A stretch of 64,000 nt of DNA from Diplosphaera chodatii (lineage: Eukaryota; Chlorophyta; Trebouxiophyceae; Prasiolales; Stichococcaceae): positions 1 through 64,000 of the forward strand of contig JAALGY010000028.1 of the NCBI GenBank assembly GCA_032358165.1. Reading direction: 5' to 3'. The notes under the pieces were generated by a model. The model ran no database searches and was not told the DNA's origin. It worked only from the letters and a program-made list of their open reading frames with translations. The position numbers and the translations under genes are program-made. Positions 61,264 to 64,000 of this stretch are shown here, one piece after another (positions within the stretch are counted from its first letter, which is position 1; each line of letters starts with the position of its first letter).

Positions 61264-63189
61264 GCTGCGACGTGAGTACCCAGTCATTGGTGGGCAGGTT
61301 TTGTAGAAGGGGGGGACAGCCTGTAAAAAAGCGTTCCATGTCAGCAGCGGGCGGGCGTTGTTTGTCAGCACGCCACCAGGCCTGTCGAAGGCTTTGGTTG
61401 CAGTTCGTGCGGGCAGGCTAGAAGTGGTTGAGTACGTTCGAGGTGCAAGGGCTAGTGTTTGGTCCCAGGGCGCAGACGCAGCCTGCACGTTGCACCAGGT
61501 TTGAACGTGAAATCGCTGCTATATCTGGCTGTGCATTTGAATCATGCCGTCTCGAGCAGCAAAGCTGTGCATTTGACTTTGACGACCGTCGCTGGCATGC
61601 TAAGTGACCGGACCGGTGGAAGGCTGTCAGCAATGCAACCAAGACCAAACCACTAGCGGTGAGCTGCACCTTCTGTTTCACAACTGCAACAACTGGCAAG
61701 CTGACGAACACAGCCAAAATGCTGTCAAATGCACGGCAGCAAACACTACTGCGGATTCGCTTCCGCTGCTATCATGCTGGCATACCCTGCGTCCTGCCAG
61801 GACTTCACATCTCCTCACACAGCAGCATCTCGCGGCGGCGCAGTGTGGGGCGGCACCGCCCCCGGATCCACATAGTACATCGGCACCGGCTGGGGCGAGC
61901 CGCTGCCTGCACAACATGACACCTCGGCCTCGGGCCTGCATTATTGTCGGTACTCTGCAGCATCATTGTGCAGCACAGCAGGGCCAGCGCTGGTGCTCAT
62001 GGGCAGCTGAGGAACCTGGGCTGTCTCATGCATAGACGGTTTCAGTCGCACGGGATGCAAGGATCGTGATATTGTGGTGTCAACGCTAGTGAGCTGTATA
62101 CGCACCTTCAGGGAGGTCCTGCAGTGGGACTGGCGGCCCATATGGCGATGTGCCTGCCTGCACTCAGGACGCATGAATCTTGCTGACATGAAACAAGGTG
62201 ACATGTATGTATGGCCGGGCCAAAGCGCATGCCTGCTGAGAAACCTGCCGGTCTGCTTAAAACAGTGGCAGTGGCCTCAACAACAGGTGTAGTCTGTATT
62301 ACAACGCAAACATTATGTGTTTGGTGCTGCAACACACCGGTGGCGTGGTCGAGAAGAAGGGCGATGCAACGTGCGGCGGCTGCAGAAGCAGCAGATACAA
62401 GACTTCATACATACAGGTGCAGGCTCATGCGCCGACAGTATGTTATTACGCAGTGGATGCAGCTGCGGCAAGACCTGCAGTTGCTGGCAGGCACCTACCG
62501 GCCCGCTGGCAGGGAAAGGCACCCCTGGCGCCTACAAGACATGCAAGCACACTCTTCCTGAGGCACTGCTTGAACCATGCTGGCTGCTTGCTGTGCAGCA
62601 ACAGCATTCAGCAGCTGCTCCCAGCAGACGAAGCTCCTGCTTGAGCAGGCACGCATGGTGTCTGCCGCCTGTGGCGAGACGCACCGGCTGCCCTGTAGCG
62701 GCGTACTGCGCGCCAGGGCCCATGCTGTTCAGCTTTTCCAGCTGCCCCCGGTGCCACACTGTGCGCGCCTGCAACACGTGCGTGAAGTGGAGCGTGTGGA
62801 AACTTCTGCCGCAACTTGGCTCGGCCAGTACTGTGTATGTCTTAGAGCTGGCACCACTGTGTGTGGTTGACATTATTGGCAGCACCCACAACAGATATAC
62901 AGGCAGCAGCACTCGTAGAAAGCAGCAGTCCCACATGTGTAACCCCGCCCAAGGCTTCCCGCACTTGCCTCGATGTCTGAGACCCAGGCGATGCACAGGA
63001 ATACCAGCGGGATGCCTGCAGTTTGCAGTATTATCCATCATGGCCCGCTGGTGTTTCTGCATCTGTTCTGCCGCACTCGGGATTTTTTCCGAGAGTGGCA
63101 AAGACTTAACACTGTGCACACTTATGGGAGCGGATCCCGGACACTCATAGCATCGAAGGCAGGTGCAAGCATGGGTGCATGGTCCGCAC
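61264..63189. other. No recognisable gene
   Basis: About 1.9 kb of mixed composition. TGTAA at 61322-61326, about 60 bp after the stop at 61261, is a likely poly(A) signal. A 241-codon minus-strand frame (62532-63257) has neither conserved motifs nor convincing codon bias. Later exons of the minus-strand membrane gene starting at 63717 may lie in the right part. Confidence 0.5.
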
Positions 63190-63717
63190 CGATGATGATG
63201 AAGCACAGCGGCACCGCGATGACTGAACAGAAGGGTGAACACGGTTAATCTGAGCACTCTGGAGGGTGGTAGCAGGAGAGTGTCTGTGGCTCAAAACAGA
63301 GTTCCGGGGGTGATGTGCAACGAGCATGCAAACAATGCCGCACCAAGCAGGCAAAACCAGGCCCACAAGTTCTCCTTGCGCAGTTGCTGCATCGCAAACA
63401 CAGAGCACGTCTATGCAGACACGTGCCGAAGTCCGTGTGATCTAGCCAGCGCCACAAGAGGCTGGAGCCCGCTCCAGTGCTGTCAAGCTGCATGCATGCT
63501 GGCCAGCTGCTGAACAGACCAGTCCATCCACACAGACCTGGGCTCTCAATTGACTGATCAGACCTACACCTATAACCGCTCTAGAAACATGCAGCCTGCA
63601 CACCTTCAGCTGCTCGATGTGGTACTGCGCGCCAACGGAGCGCCGGGTGGGCACAAACGGCATGTTCGCCTGCGAGTTCAGGCCCCGCGGCGGCAGCGGC
63701 GGCGGCACGCCACTCAT
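63190..63717 (-). CDS. Putative small membrane protein, first exons only
   Basis: Unrecognised. Three in-phase pieces on the minus strand, 63717-63604, 63386-63344 and 63222-63190, have canonical splice sites. They give MSGVPPPLPPRGLNSQ, a spacer ending AQYHIEQLK, then QLRKENLWAWFCLL joined to VIAVPLCFIII, a good single transmembrane helix after a Pro-rich cytosolic head. Without splicing, the second exon would read on to a stop and still give a hydrophobic tail. The 3' end is not found, and the whole model is tentative. Confidence 0.3.
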
Positions 63718-64000
63718 GGTTGCTCGCGCCACCTGGCTCAGCCCGTGCCGTGTGCCGGCAACCAGACTCTGCTGCGCGCCCGCAGCGTGCCCAGCACACG
63801 GATGGAGTGCCAGCAGGTGCTGGTGCGCGTGCTGCAGCTCAGCGTTCACCGGCGGCCCGCAACTCAGCCGCCAGCAGGACTGCGTCGCTGTGTCAAATTA
63901 CTAGTCTGTGGCACTGGGCGCTGGTGTGCTGCAGTTGTGTTGACTAGATGTCAGTTTGTCTGCCCACCACTGACAGCCGAGTAGTCCGCAGAGTGCACTG

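Noticed and set aside
59992..61488. Minus-strand open frame of 498 codons
   Set aside because: It is antisense to the Ala/Pro/Gln-rich exon and is open only because of extreme GC-rich composition. It has no motifs, and the plus strand has the non-repetitive end, stop and TGTAA.
62532..63257. Minus-strand frame of 241 codons as a gene
   Set aside because: It is Cys/His-rich with no domain pattern and cuts across the splice sites of the more plausible membrane-protein exons.

Overview
This window is nuclear DNA of a eukaryote, most likely a chlorophyte green alga of the Chlorella/Trebouxiophyte type; the species cannot be named from sequence alone. Coding exons are GC-rich. Almost every gene is cut into short exons by GT-AG introns of roughly 100-250 bp that often end in TGCAG. 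Some genes have TGTAA, the usual chlorophyte poly(A) signal, shortly after the stop. The gene set is photosynthetic: starch branching enzyme, UDP-sulfoquinovose synthase, sedoheptulose-1,7-bisphosphatase and riboflavin synthase. I found no bacterial operons, CRISPR arrays, tRNA or rRNA genes, or recognisable transposons.

Layout. 1-980: degenerate tandem array with a unit of about 172 bp. 4916-1191 (-): KIX-domain, Gln-rich Mediator subunit 15-like protein, divergent from 5660-13278 (+): diacylglycerol lipase (DAGL). 15453-13776 (-): soluble inorganic pyrophosphatase, convergent with DAGL. 16498-15693 (-): small unrecognised gene. 17936-24680 (+): starch branching enzyme, whose 5' exon is unresolved. 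28704-25358 (-): UDP-sulfoquinovose synthase, divergent from a plus-strand run: riboflavin synthase (29960-31208), LpxC (31424-34638), intronless SBPase (34969-36144), a GAF-PAS-TKL pseudokinase with a myristoylation-type N-terminus (37194-43702) and a SET-domain methyltransferase (44512-49624). 53333-50393 (-): membrane-anchored MycE-type methyltransferase. 56137-54027 (-): TFIIH subunit p34/Tfb4, divergent from 57034-58499 (+): DCD-domain protein, with a low-complexity Ala/Pro/Gln-rich region to 61261 that is probably the same gene. 63717 to about 63190 (-): start of a small membrane protein.

How the genes fit together. Several probably serve the chloroplast: SBPase (Calvin cycle), branching enzyme (starch), SQD1 (sulfolipid), riboflavin synthase (flavins), and perhaps the pyrophosphatase and LpxC. 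MED15, TFIIH p34 and the SET protein belong to transcription or protein modification. DAGL and the GAF-PAS kinase-like protein look like signalling proteins. This is ordinary eukaryotic neighbourhood, not an operon. The most unusual items are the GAF-PAS protein whose kinase domain has lost its catalytic Asp, the acidic insertion in an algal LpxC, the anchored MycE-like methyltransferase, and an exact 45-bp tandem duplication of a splice acceptor in the SET gene.

Exon borders were placed by hand from reading frame, splice consensus and remembered family conservation. Most should be within a few bases, but first and last exons are the weakest part.
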